A DNA stretch of 64,000 nucleotides from Kibdelosporangium philippinense (GTDB lineage: Bacteria; Actinomycetota; Actinomycetes; Mycobacteriales; Pseudonocardiaceae). The stretch covers positions 992,001 to 1,056,000 of the forward strand of contig NZ_JAJVCN010000002.1 in assembly GCF_021390435.2 (NCBI RefSeq). Reading direction: 5' to 3'. Below, piece by piece: positions 8,229 through 17,642 of this stretch; the first letter of the stretch is position 1; each line of letters opens with the position of its first letter. The position numbers and the translations under genes are program-made. The notes under the pieces were generated by a model. That model did not search any database, was not told the DNA's origin, and saw nothing but the letters and a program-made list of their open reading frames with translations.

Positions 8229-8374
8229 CCGTGTCCACCTTTGCGGCACACCGTGTCCACCATTCCAGCACAGTGAGTTGTCCATTCCCGCACACCGAAA
8301 TTCCCCTGGGTGACCGGAGCGGGAATTTCATGGTGTCGCAAAGGTGGACACGGTGTTCCGGAACGGTGGACACG
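8229..8374. repeat. GTGGACACGG-type repeat block 1, inverted organisation
   Basis: The 250-bp gap between phoD and groEL1 contains no credible gene but is highly structured. The motif CCGTGTCCACC occurs twice on the left (from 8230 and 8250). Its complement GGTGGACACG occurs twice on the right (from 8343 and 8365), each beside a GCAAAGG or GGAACGG variant. Between them a hairpin with arms GAAATTCCC (8297-8305) and GGGAATTTC (8321-8329) sits at the centre. The same right-hand module recurs at 11964-12029. This looks like a dispersed palindromic repeat family; its function is unknown. Confidence 0.65.
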
Positions 8375-8377
8375 CAA

Positions 8378-8406
8378 AACGGCGCCCCCGGGTTGGGAGC
8401 GCCGTT
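8378..8406 (-). terminator. groEL1 transcription terminator
   Basis: Arms AACGGCGC (8378-8385) and GCGCCGTT (8399-8406) enclose a G/C-rich loop. The structure starts 15 bp beyond the groEL1 stop on the minus strand and is followed by an A-rich (U-rich in RNA) GCGTTTT-like stretch, as expected for an intrinsic terminator. Confidence 0.75.
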
Positions 8407-8420
8407 CTGTGTTCTACAGC

Positions 8421-10043
<1,623 letters not shown>

Positions 10044-10123
10044 GTACTACCTCTCTATATGACAAACACCCCGGGAGCCCCGGTAAGGGGCCGCCGGGGC
10101 GTTTGACGTGAAGTGGCAGGTCG

Positions 10124-10417
10124 TCAGTTGATGACGGCCAGCACGTCGCGGGCGGAGAGGATCAAGTACTCCTCGCCGTTGTACTTGACCTCGGTGCCGC
10201 CGTACTTCGAGTAGATGACGACGTCACCGACGCTGACATCCAGCGGGACGCGGTTGCCGTTGTCGTCGATGCGGCCCGGACCAACCGCAAGGACCTTGCC
10301 CTCCTGGGGCTTCTCCTTGGCGGTGTCCGGAATGACGAGACCGGACGCGGTCGTCGCCTCGGCCTCGCTGGCCTGAACGACGATCTTGTCCTCGAGCGGC
10401 TTGATGTTCACGCTCAC
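10124..10417 (-). CDS. groES: Co-chaperonin GroES
   Basis: A 97-residue 10-kDa lid protein for GroEL, beginning (V)SVNIKPLEDKIVVQ. The mobile loop lies around TTASGLVIPDTAKEKPQ and the roof around RVPLDVSVGDVVIYSKYGGTEVK. A GTG start at 10417 is chosen over an in-frame ATG five codons upstream. GGAGG (10426-10430) would overlap that ATG but is ideally spaced for the GTG, and this gives the usual length. First gene of groES-groEL1, transcribed from a promoter carrying a CIRCE element. Confidence 0.95.
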   Translation of the reverse strand: MSVNIKPLEDKIVVQASEAEATTASGLVIPDTAKEKPQEGKVLAVGPGRIDDNGNRVPLDVSVGDVVIYSKYGGTEVKYNGEEYLILSARDVLAVIN

Positions 10418-10511
10418 GGAAGTGACCTCCATGGGTCGTTGGCAGGTACCTACAGCGGCTCCTGGCCACCCCGCCGTCGCGGGTGCCGGGGCGGTGTCTG
10501 GTGCCGTGCAA

Positions 10512-10538
10512 CTAGCACTCTACCCAGTCGAGTGCCAA
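10512..10538. promoter_or_regulatory. CIRCE operator (HrcA binding site)
   Basis: CTAGCACTC, nine bases, GAGTGCCAA matches the controlling-inverted-repeat consensus TTAGCACTC-N9-GAGTGCTAA except for one base in each arm. It sits ~95 bp upstream of groES. In actinobacteria HrcA represses groESL through this element until heat stress. Confidence 0.9.
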
Positions 10539-10587
10539 CGGTTCAATCAGCCCCCGGCCGATCGTCGCGGCCGTTAGAGTCCGGCCC

Positions 10588-10953
10588 GTGCGCATCGTGG
10601 CTTGGGTGTTCCAGAGCATCTTCTTCCTCGGCGGCCTCGGCCTGGGTATCTTCGCGGCGATCCGAGGCGGTCAGTTGGCCGCCAATCCGGTGACGTGTTT
10701 CGAAACCGGCGTGCCGATGCGGGCGTACCCGTGTCCGAACGCCGACACCGTCCCGAACGACCTGAGCTACATGATCGTGGTCGCTGTCCTGGCGGTGGCG
10801 TGTTTCGTGGCCGCGGCGGTGTTCCGGCCGGTGTTCCCGCCGAAGTACGCCCCGAGTGGCCAGAACGTGCCACAGCCCGGCTGGCAGAGCCCGCCACCGC
10901 AGCCGAGCGGTCAGATTCCGGTGCCGCCACAGGCGCAATTCGGCCCAAGATAG
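10588..10953 (+). CDS. Small two-helix membrane protein with Pro-rich tail
   Basis: A 121-residue protein of unknown function. Hydrophobic spans at residues ~5-25 (WVFQSIFFLGGLGLGIFAAI) and ~63-80 (IVVAVLAVACFVAAAVF) flank a loop with two cysteines (CFETGVPMRAYPC) that would face outside and could form a disulfide. The C-terminal ~35 residues are rich in Pro and Gln. GTG start; no strong ribosome binding site. It is divergent from groES and precedes another Pro/Gln-rich membrane protein. No catalytic motif is seen. Confidence 0.7.
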   Translation: MRIVAWVFQSIFFLGGLGLGIFAAIRGGQLAANPVTCFETGVPMRAYPCPNADTVPNDLSYMIVVAVLAVACFVAAAVFRPVFPPKYAPSGQNVPQPGWQSPPPQPSGQIPVPPQAQFGPR

Positions 10954-11038
10954 CGGCATTTCCCCGAAATCCTGCGAATCGTCAGACTGCTGGTTATGCT
11001 CCCGCCGCAAGGGTGGAATTCACGGCTGGGGACGGGGA

Positions 11039-11665
11039 ATGAGCTATCCGCAGGGGCCGCAGTACAGCGGCGGCTATCAGCAGCAACCAGGTGGTTACCC
11101 GCAGCAACACGGTTATCCGCCACAGCAGGGATATCCACCGCCATATCCGCCACCACAAAAGAACAACAACGCTTTGGTAATCGTGCTCGCGGGTGTCGCC
11201 ACAGCCGCTGTGATCGCGTTGGTACTCGTTCTTGTGCTGTCGGGAAATGACGACAACGGCAGCGGTGCGCCCGCGAGCAGCGACAGCGCGAAACCGACTG
11301 GCGCGCCGAGCGTGAACATCCCTCCGCCCAACGCGAGCAGGCCGAGCAGGACCCGGACGTCATCGAGTGGCGGCAGTGGGACGGGTGCGCCGAGCGCCGA
11401 TGTGCTGGCCCGCGTGGCCGCGGACGTCATCAGCCGTCAGTCGGCGAAGGAAGCCGACATCTTCGCGTGCAGCCCAACGGCCGCCAGCGAACTCAAGCGT
11501 GAGATGGCCAAGCTGCCAGTAGGGACGAAAGCGACGGTCCAGGACGTCAAGGAATCCGGTTCGACCGGCCAAGCCACGATCGCGCTGGACATGAACGGCC
11601 AAACCCAAACGATCACGCTAGAAATGCGTGAATCCGGTTCGAAGTGGTGCGCGAGCGGCATCTAA
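11039..11665 (+). CDS. Pro/Gln/Tyr-rich single-pass membrane protein
   Basis: A 208-residue protein. Residues 1-42 are low-complexity (repeats of GGY, PQQ and GYPP), cytoplasmic by charge. A single transmembrane helix spans ~46-68 (LVIVLAGVATAAVIALVLVL). Next comes a Ser/Pro-rich linker and an extracytoplasmic domain from ~120 with two cysteines (IFACSPTAASEL and KWCASGI). The domain resembles small DUF4878/lipoprotein-like modules of actinomycetes, but I cannot assign it firmly. The ATG follows GACGGGG. Function unknown; it is likely a cell-envelope protein. Confidence 0.7.
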   Translation: MSYPQGPQYSGGYQQQPGGYPQQHGYPPQQGYPPPYPPPQKNNNALVIVLAGVATAAVIALVLVLVLSGNDDNGSGAPASSDSAKPTGAPSVNIPPPNASRPSRTRTSSSGGSGTGAPSADVLARVAADVISRQSAKEADIFACSPTAASELKREMAKLPVGTKATVQDVKESGSTGQATIALDMNGQTQTITLEMRESGSKWCASGI

Positions 11666-11850
11666 CTCCCCCAAGGGCATACCTACCGCGCGCTTGCTGT
11701 GCTGTGCCCAACCCCCGGAGCGAAGCGACGGGTTACGGCGCGACCTCGCGTGTCCACCGGCTCCGTCATGGTGTGTTGAACGCGCGAGCGGCGCACGGCG
11801 AGTACCCCAGCCGCGCTGGGAGCGAGTCGAGCAGTTTGACTCACCGTGAC

Positions 11851-12030
11851 GGAACGGTGGACACGCGCCAAGGGCGGTGCAATGCAAGATGCCCTGAGGT
11901 GCAAGCCCCAAGCGCAAAGAACCCCGCTGGAGCAGGGCAAGCCCGCAAGCAACGTGCAACACGGTGTGCCGCAAAGGTGGACACGGCCTTCAGGAACGGT
12001 GGACACGGTGTTCAGGAACGGTGGACACGT
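11851..12030. repeat. GTGGACACGG-type repeat block 2
   Basis: The 470-bp gap between the membrane-protein gene and whiB3 (11666-12134) shows no credible coding region. It contains four direct copies of the motif GGTGGACACG: near 11855, 11977, 11998 and 12020. Two are preceded by TTCAGGAAC and one by GTGCCGCAAA, the same variants found in block 1 at 8333-8374. An A/G-rich stretch between copies holds nothing recognisable. Confidence 0.6.
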
Positions 12031-12070
12031 GGATACATTCCCGGGCTTCAGTGTCTACAGTAGACAGATA

Positions 12071-12105
12071 GCGACGGCGCCCCTGCTGAGCAAGGGCGCC
12101 GTCGC
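12071..12105 (-). terminator. whiB3 transcription terminator
   Basis: A perfect 12-bp stem: GCGACGGCGCCC (12071-12082) pairs with GGGCGCCGTCGC (12094-12105) around an 11-base loop. It starts 30 bp past the whiB3 stop on the minus strand, so it is probably its intrinsic terminator. Confidence 0.75.
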
Positions 12106-12134
12106 CGGGATTCAGTTGTGTTGAAGGAAGCGGG

Positions 12135-12437
12135 TTATGTGCCCGCGCCGACGAAACTTCGCTTACGGGTCTTGATGATGTTGTCTCGTTCGGACTCGGA
12201 GAGTCCGCCCCAGATCCCGTACGGCTCGTGTACCGCGAGTGCGTGTTTCCGGCACAGTTCCAGGACAGGGCAGGCGTGGCAGATCGCTTTCGCCCGCGCC
12301 TCCCGCCTGCTTCGTGCCGGCCCCCGCTCGCCGTCAGGATGGAAGAAGAAGGCGCTGTCCATACCGCGACAGCTACCTTCCAGCTGCCAGTCCCACACGT
12401 CCGCGTTGGGGCCGGGAAGCCTGCGCGTATCCGCCAT
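12135..12437 (-). CDS. whiB3: WhiB-family iron-sulfur regulator (WhiB3/WblD-like)
   Basis: A 100-residue transcription factor. Four cysteines bind a [4Fe-4S] cluster: GSC near residue 21, then C-x2-C-x5-C in AICHACPVLELC. The GIWGG turn that contacts the sigma factor is present (residues ~76-80), followed by a basic tail (IKTRKRS) for DNA contact. WhiB proteins sense redox or NO and work through sigma region 4. AGGAGG precedes the chosen ATG; an upstream extension is unsupported. Orthology to WhiB3 is inferred from its place beside groES-groEL1 and sigD, as in mycobacteria. Confidence 0.88.
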   Translation of the reverse strand: MADTRRLPGPNADVWDWQLEGSCRGMDSAFFFHPDGERGPARSRREARAKAICHACPVLELCRKHALAVHEPYGIWGGLSESERDNIIKTRKRSFVGAGT

Positions 12438-12719
12438 CGTGGCCCGCCTCCTCGTTCCAGTGGAGAGGACGTCAGTACTCCATTCGGTCCAACGAAGGCG
12501 ACAGTAGAACCGCGCCAATACTTGTTCAAGAGTGATCACCTAGAGATCACCCAATCCAGTAACCGGTCCACTACGCACAGCGCAGGGTGACCTCGACGGT
12601 GCACAGCGTCGCCGCGCGACGATCACTCCGTCGGAATTCGAAGGTATCTATGCGTTACCGACGATGAGTCCACTGTGGCCGGAGGGCTCAGGTTGCCGGG
12701 TCCCCGGTCCGGCTCGACG

Positions 12720-13667
12720 ATGAACAGCGTGGCGACGGGGCCGGATTCCATGCTCGGCATCACCCTGCAGGGGGAGGTGCCGGAACCGTCATTGCCGGTG
12801 GCAGCCGTGGCGCGCCGGCTCGGGGTCGCGCCAGCGACCCTGCGGACATGGGACCGCCGTTACGGCCTAGGCCCGCGTGACCACACCACGGGCAGGCATC
12901 GCCGCTACAACCCCGACGACGTAGCGCGTCTCGAACTCATGCAACGCGCGCTACTAAGAGGCGCCTCGCCGGCGGAAGCCGCTGAGTACGCGCTCAAGGC
13001 TCACGCCGAACCGGAGGTGCCGGCGCCCAAGAAGGAAGTGCCGGACAGTTCCATGTTGGCCAAAGGCCTCGGCCGCGCCGCGCTGGCTATGGACACCCCT
13101 AGCGTGCAGCAGTTGCTCATCGAAGCCATCGAGGCTGACGGAGTCATCGCGTGCTGGGACCGTGTCGTACGGCCGGTGCTCACGGCTGTCGCGGGACGGT
13201 GGGCGCACTCGGGGGCGTGTGTCGAAGTCGAACATCTGCTCAACGAATGCGTACTCGCCGCGATGATCGCGGCGACCCCTCTGCTGACGAGCGCCCGCAA
13301 CCCACGGCCGGTATTACTGTCGTGCGCTCCCGAAGAGCGGCACAGTTTGCCGCTATATGTACTGCGCGCGGCTCTCGCGCGACGGGACGTCGGTACGCAG
13401 ATGCTCGGCGCAGCGCTCCCGGCCGACGCGCTCGCGGCCGCTGTCCGCCGGACGGCTCCGGCTGCCGTAGTCCTCTGGGCGCAACTTCCGCGTTATGGCG
13501 ATCCGGGCGTCTTCGAGCAGGTGCCCAGGATGCGGCAGAAGACCAGGATGTTCGGATGCGGTCCGGGGTGGGCTTCGGTCCAGTTGCCCGGCCAGGTACA
13601 ACGGCTTGACGCGTTGGCCGAGGCGGTCGACCAGATAGAAGCGGTGGTGGTTGGTGTCCGCAAGTGA
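12720..13667 (+). CDS. MerR-like regulator with B12-binding-type sensory domain
   Basis: About 315 residues. Residues ~24-95 are a MerR-type winged helix (VAAVARRLGVAPATLRTWDRRYGLGPR; then GRHRRY). The C-terminal half resembles the four-helix plus Rossmann cobalamin-binding module of CarH/LitR light sensors. The cap segment WAHSGACVEVEH keeps the Trp and Glu-His pair. The ligand loop reads EERHSLPL, with the histidine present but the usual following glycine replaced. Whether it binds B12 is uncertain. The start is ambiguous: no strong ribosome binding site precedes any candidate, and starts 15 codons upstream or 10 downstream are possible. Its end overlaps the next gene. Confidence 0.75.
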   Translation: MNSVATGPDSMLGITLQGEVPEPSLPVAAVARRLGVAPATLRTWDRRYGLGPRDHTTGRHRRYNPDDVARLELMQRALLRGASPAEAAEYALKAHAEPEVPAPKKEVPDSSMLAKGLGRAALAMDTPSVQQLLIEAIEADGVIACWDRVVRPVLTAVAGRWAHSGACVEVEHLLNECVLAAMIAATPLLTSARNPRPVLLSCAPEERHSLPLYVLRAALARRDVGTQMLGAALPADALAAAVRRTAPAAVVLWAQLPRYGDPGVFEQVPRMRQKTRMFGCGPGWASVQLPGQVQRLDALAEAVDQIEAVVVGVRK

Positions 13668-14637
13668 CGAACTGAGACGGGCCGCCTTCGGTGACCGTCC
13701 GGACGCCCACGTGACCACCACGACCACTCCCAAGGACCGGTGGCTCGCCGCCGTGATCCTCGGCGGGCAGGGCCGCTACGCCGCCGCGTCGACGATCCTC
13801 ACCGATCTGCTCACGCATCCCGACGCGGTCATCGCCTCTCTCGCCGCGAGCACGCTTGGCTCGCATCGACGGCAAGTCGGCGGTCATGACCTAGCCAGAC
13901 GGTTCGACGCGGCCGCGCTCGCGAAGCTGACCGACACCGTCGATGGCGACTGTGACGGAATCGACACCTTGGGTGCACGGTCGGACGCGCTGCTCGGGCT
14001 TGCCGCCGACGCGCTCGGCACCGGCAGGCTCTCCACCTCCCGGCGGCTGATCGCCGCCGCCGACGCGCTCGGCGATGTCGGGTGGCGGGGTCAGGTTCGG
14101 CTCGGGTGGGTCAAAGCGGAAGTGGAGCTCGCCTCCGGAAATTCTTCTGAATCGGTACCGTTCGCCGAGTCCGCGCTCCGCCGGGCCCGTGCCGCCGGGG
14201 CGGCGAGGCATATCGCGAAGTCCGAGATGGTGCTCGCGGCCACGCTGACGGCCCACGGTGGCGTCACTGAGCGTATTCGGGCCAGACACCTCGCGTCAGG
14301 GGTGGTGGACCAGGCCATCGAGTACGGGTTATTGCCGCTGGTGTGGCCTTGCTCACTCTTGCTCGCCGATCTGGACCCCCAGAAGGCGGAGCGGCACCGA
14401 GGCCGGGCCGCCGGGGCTTTGCACTGTGTGTTACGACGAGCTGACCCGATCGCGCGTCGCCTGGCAGCGTCGTCCCCATGGGTGCCGGACACGCTCTTGA
14501 CATCGGTGGAACCCACTCAGCCGAGCATCCGGGCGAACTCGTTCACAGAATTACCACCAGATCGTGTCAAGGTCGGCGCGCAAGCGTCCGATAGGGGAGG
14601 AGGAACGTCACTCGGCTGCAGGAAGGAGTCCCCGTGA
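13654..14637 (+). CDS. Conserved helical-repeat protein of the sigD locus
   Basis: A 327-residue cytoplasmic protein rich in Ala, Leu and Arg. Its predicted helix pairs (for example RWLAAVILGGQGRYAAASTILTDLL, SDALLGLAADALGTGRLSTSRRLIAAADAL) look like degenerate tetratricopeptide repeats. No catalytic motif is seen. It occupies the place of the uncharacterised mycobacterial gene beside whiB3 and sigD. The GTG start overlaps the MerR-like gene by 14 bp, and the end overlaps the bldM start by 4 bp (GTGA). The three are therefore probably one translationally coupled unit, suggesting a regulatory or scaffolding role. Confidence 0.7.
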   Translation: MSASDELRRAAFGDRPDAHVTTTTTPKDRWLAAVILGGQGRYAAASTILTDLLTHPDAVIASLAASTLGSHRRQVGGHDLARRFDAAALAKLTDTVDGDCDGIDTLGARSDALLGLAADALGTGRLSTSRRLIAAADALGDVGWRGQVRLGWVKAEVELASGNSSESVPFAESALRRARAAGAARHIAKSEMVLAATLTAHGGVTERIRARHLASGVVDQAIEYGLLPLVWPCSLLLADLDPQKAERHRGRAAGALHCVLRRADPIARRLAASSPWVPDTLLTSVEPTQPSIRANSFTELPPDRVKVGAQASDRGGGTSLGCRKESP

Positions 14638-15230
14638 CGACGGTCTTGATCTGCGACGACCGGCGCAGCGTGCGGGAAGGTCTCACCCGCGTTATGTCTG
14701 CTGTACCCGGGGTTAGTCGCATCGACTGCGTAGCGCACGGTGACGAGTTGCTCGCCCGCTTCTCCCGCCAGCCGGTGGACGTCGTGCTCGTGGGTACCCA
14801 GCGCGCCGTACCGACTGGCGTGGAGGCAACGCGTCGGCTCGTCTCGGCAAACCCGCAGGCGAACGTCATCGTGTTCGGTGCGCCCGACGACGCGGGCAGC
14901 ATCGCCGCCGCGATCGCCGGTGGAGCTCGTGGTTACCTGCGCTGGGACGCCTCGCGTCCCGAGCTGGTCGCCGCACTGGCCCACACCCTGGCAAGCACCT
15001 CGGTGCCCGCGCCGCGTCAGCCATCGGACCCCGGTGTCCAGCTGACCGACCGTGAGCTGCAGGTCCTGCGCGGGATGAGCCAGGGCAAGAGCAACGGCCA
15101 GATCGGCCGTGAGCTGTATCTCTCCGAAGACACTGTGAAGACCCACGCTCGGCGGCTGTTCCGCAAGCTGGGTGTGCGCGACCGGGCACAAGCTGTCGCG
15201 CATGGTTTCCGCCGGGGTCTGGTTTCCTAG
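14634..15230 (+). CDS. bldM: BldM-type orphan response regulator, degenerate receiver
   Basis: A 198-residue NarL/LuxR-type regulator. The receiver domain (residues 1-120) keeps the acidic pair D8-D9. The phospho-acceptor position is Gly54 (VVLVGTQ) instead of Asp, and the switch lysine is replaced (GYLRWDAS). The C-terminal helix-turn-helix, GRELYLSEDTVKTHARRLFRKLG, is nearly identical in pattern to Streptomyces BldM. BldM activates developmental genes as a homodimer or as a heterodimer with WhiI. The gene sits beside sigD and guaB as in Streptomyces. It is preceded by AAGGAG and coupled to the upstream gene. Phosphorylation-independent action is strongly implied here. Confidence 0.88.
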   Translation: MTTVLICDDRRSVREGLTRVMSAVPGVSRIDCVAHGDELLARFSRQPVDVVLVGTQRAVPTGVEATRRLVSANPQANVIVFGAPDDAGSIAAAIAGGARGYLRWDASRPELVAALAHTLASTSVPAPRQPSDPGVQLTDRELQVLRGMSQGKSNGQIGRELYLSEDTVKTHARRLFRKLGVRDRAQAVAHGFRRGLVS

Positions 15231-15261
15231 CGGCGGATCGACGACCATCTACAGCGTGGTG

Positions 15262-15289
15262 CGGCCCGGGGGTTGGTGACCTCGGGCCG
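15262..15289 (+). terminator. Probable bldM terminator
   Basis: CGGCCCG (15262-15268) pairs with CGGGCCG (15283-15289) ~32 bp past the bldM stop. There is no clear T-tract, so termination is plausible but not certain. The rest of the 269-bp gap before sigD holds no gene I can support and must contain the sigD promoter. Confidence 0.45.
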
Positions 15290-15499
15290 TTCCGCATGCC
15301 GGAAGCGACAGTCTTCCCCGCCAGTGTCAGCCAGTGTTGTCCCTAGTGGTCGGATCCGACCACAAAGCCCCATCCGGCGGTTAGGCCGCTTGGGGGTGAC
15401 CGGTACGGTGAGGTGGTTGTCACCGTGACGGGGGATACTCCGCGCACGGTGACGGTTACTGTCGGACGCCTACGAGTAACGCCAAGGCTGTTGTCTGCG

Positions 15500-16072
15500 A
15501 TGACGAATTTGGGGGACGGACTGGACGCTTCAGTGAGCGCTGCCGTCGAGGGTGACCCTCAGGCGGTCGGTCGTGTATTGGCGTCCATACGTCCCCTCGT
15601 GGTGCGGTATTGCCGCGCACGGGTCGGTAGGCAGGAACGTTCATTCGCTTCGGCGGACGACGTCGCCCAGGAGGTGTGCCTCGCGGTACTCACAGCTCTG
15701 CCGAGCTACCGCGATCAAGGCAGGCCCTTCCTGGCCTTTGTGTACGGCATCGCCGCACACAAAGTGGCAGACGCTCATCGAGCGGCTGCGCGTAACCGTT
15801 CGGAGCCAGTGGCCGACGTACCTGACGAGCCGGAAACCGACGCGGGACCGGAACAACGGGCAATGCAGGGCGAGCTGACCAGGCGCATGAAGCAACTGTT
15901 GGACGTCCTGCCTGACAAACAGCGCGAAATCGTGGTGCTGCGGGTGGTCGTCGGGCTGTCCGCGGAGGAGACCGCCGAAGCGGTGGGGTCGACTCCAGGG
16001 GCGGTCCGGGTTGCCCAGCACCGCGCTTTGGCACGGCTACGTAAGACTCTGTCAGCGGAGGAGGTGGTCTGA
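15500..16072 (+). CDS. sigD: RNA polymerase ECF sigma factor SigD
   Basis: A 190-residue extracytoplasmic-function sigma factor. Region 2 contains SADDVAQEVCLAVLTALPSYRDQGRPFLAFVYGIAAHKVADAHR, given here in parts: the DVAQEVCLAV and FVYGIAAHKVAD segments match mycobacterial SigD closely. Region 4 carries LPDKQREIVVLRVVVGLSAE, read as LPDKQREIVVL then SAEETAEAVG. It directs polymerase to stationary-phase and cell-envelope genes in mycobacteria. The ATG at 15500 aligns with the family N-terminus (MTNLGDGLDASV); upstream starts as far as 15413 are possible. It abuts rsdA, its anti-sigma factor. Confidence 0.92.
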   Translation: MTNLGDGLDASVSAAVEGDPQAVGRVLASIRPLVVRYCRARVGRQERSFASADDVAQEVCLAVLTALPSYRDQGRPFLAFVYGIAAHKVADAHRAAARNRSEPVADVPDEPETDAGPEQRAMQGELTRRMKQLLDVLPDKQREIVVLRVVVGLSAEETAEAVGSTPGAVRVAQHRALARLRKTLSAEEVV

Positions 16073-17080
16073 ATGGCCGACCGGCACGAAAGTGACGGCA
16101 GAGAGTCACCCGAGTCGCCGCAGACCGGCCGATCGGGTGATCTTTACCCGATCACCTCGGGCGTAATGCCCACGGAACGTGACGATACCCACGTTTCGAC
16201 AGAAAATGAATACTTTTCGGCACTCGACCTTGAAGAGGCCGACGACCTGGCGCAGGTCCGCGCGGATGACGCGCTCCTCGACGCCCTCGCGGCCAAGACC
16301 AACGGCGATGCCGACTCCGTGGACTTCGACGACGCCCAACTCAACGCGCTGTTGCTGGCGTGGCGTCAGGATGTGGACAGCGTTCCCGTACCAGAGATCG
16401 TGGACACCAAAACCGCTGTGGCGACCGTCACCGCGGCACGATCGGCGCGGAGACGCAGGCCTCGAATGCTCGTCCCGCTCGCGGCCGCTGCCGCGGTGCT
16501 GGCGGTCGCGTTCGCAGGCGTAGGGATGGCTGCGCGAGGAGCCGAACCCGGCGACGCGCTCTGGGAGTTGAGCAAAGTCCTCTACGCCGACCACGCACGC
16601 TCGGTGGAAGCCGCCAAGTCCGTGCGCACAGACTTGAATGACGCACAGCAGGCACTGGAACAGGGCAAGATCAACGAGGCGAAGGACGCACTGGCCGCCG
16701 CGGGCAGCGAGCTGCCGAACGTCTCGTCCGAAGACGGCAAGGACGTGCTGAAGGCCGAGCACGAGTCCCTGCTCGAGCAGCTGACCATGGGCCCGCCCAC
16801 AAGCTCGCTCAACCCGCGTACCGATACTTCCAAGCCGCCGGCCAGCTCCTCGTCGACCTCGCCTTCGCCGAGCTCGCCGCCGTCGCAGTCGTCCAGCCCG
16901 TCGACCTCCGAGCCGCCGTCCAGCTCGTCGAACCCGCCGAACTCGGGCGGCAACGACCCAGGCAGCAATCCGGGCAGTGGCCCGCCGCGCAGCGACGACC
17001 CGCAGCCGGGTGACGGTGGCAGGCCGGGTGACGGCGGCGTGTCTCCCAAGACAGAGCCCGAACCAAACACAGGTTCCTGA
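16073..17080 (+). CDS. rsdA: Anti-sigma-D factor RsdA
   Basis: A 335-residue single-pass membrane protein. The cytoplasmic N-terminal part holds the SigD-binding segment (DDALLDALA... DDAQLNALLLAWRQDVDS, residues ~60-105). A basic patch ARSARRRRPR precedes the transmembrane helix at ~131-153. The outer part has a short helical domain (~165-235) and a long Ser/Pro- then Gly/Asp-rich tail that probably spans the wall. RsdA holds SigD inactive until regulated proteolysis. Its ATG directly follows the sigD stop codon, so the two are made together. Confidence 0.88.
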   Translation: MADRHESDGRESPESPQTGRSGDLYPITSGVMPTERDDTHVSTENEYFSALDLEEADDLAQVRADDALLDALAAKTNGDADSVDFDDAQLNALLLAWRQDVDSVPVPEIVDTKTAVATVTAARSARRRRPRMLVPLAAAAAVLAVAFAGVGMAARGAEPGDALWELSKVLYADHARSVEAAKSVRTDLNDAQQALEQGKINEAKDALAAAGSELPNVSSEDGKDVLKAEHESLLEQLTMGPPTSSLNPRTDTSKPPASSSSTSPSPSSPPSQSSSPSTSEPPSSSSNPPNSGGNDPGSNPGSGPPRSDDPQPGDGGRPGDGGVSPKTEPEPNTGS

Positions 17081-17086
17081 ACAACC

Positions 17087-17132
17087 CTCGTGAGTGGTTA
17101 GCCGTGTTCTAACGCGGCTAACCACTCACGAG
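17087..17132. terminator. Conserved long hairpin, copy 2 (bidirectional terminator)
   Basis: Arms 17087-17108 and 17111-17132 form a 22-bp stem with one G-T wobble and a CT loop, between the convergent rsdA and DUF5319 genes. The outer arm CTCGTGAGTGGTTAG is identical to the other copies; the inner bases differ with their partners. Confidence 0.75.
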
Positions 17133-17135
17133 CGT

Positions 17136-17522
17136 TTAGCGGGCACTTTCGGTGGCGGTCACGCCGTCCGCGTAGCCACGGCAGTATTCCCAGCTCACAT
17201 AAGAACCGGGGTCCGGGTCGAAGGCGGGCTCGTGCGGACGCATCCGGCCGTCGGTCAGCAGCTGTTCGAGGCTGGCCCGCAGCAGGGCCCAGTCGTGGTA
17301 GTGCGGCTCCTGGCATTCACCGCAGTCCACGACCACGCCCTTGACCCCGCGGTGCTCAAGCAGGGCCTGGTAGACGGCCAGGTCGGACAGGTCGGTCAGC
17401 AGTTCGGCCCGCTCGTCCTCTCCCATCGGGTGCTCGACCTCGTCGTCGTGGTCGATGATGGCCCGGGCAGGGTCGTCCGGGTCGCCCGCGAAGGGGTCTG
17501 GGGGCAGTGAGTCGTGCGGCAC
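17136..17522 (-). CDS. DUF5319 family protein
   Basis: A conserved actinobacterial protein of ~128 residues with no known function. It is acidic and cytoplasmic, with no membrane segment. Signature pieces are LPPDPFAGDPDDP near the start, the cysteines of VVDCGECQEPHYHDW (possible metal-binding Cys/His cluster, residues ~65-80), and SYVSWEYCRGYADG near the end. The mycobacterial counterpart sits at the same place between rsdA and guaB. The GTG start at 17522 matches the family N-terminus but lacks a strong ribosome binding site. Convergent with rsdA, divergent from guaB. Confidence 0.8.
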   Translation of the reverse strand: MPHDSLPPDPFAGDPDDPARAIIDHDDEVEHPMGEDERAELLTDLSDLAVYQALLEHRGVKGVVVDCGECQEPHYHDWALLRASLEQLLTDGRMRPHEPAFDPDPGSYVSWEYCRGYADGVTATESAR

Positions 17523-17642
17523 GGTCTCGCACGGTACCGGGCGGGCCCCCACGCCTGTCCAGATACCATGAGCTGAACTCCTCCCGCCTGCGAAAACGCC
17601 AGGCGGACGCAGACATCGGCGCAGGAAGGGCCCGCGACCACC

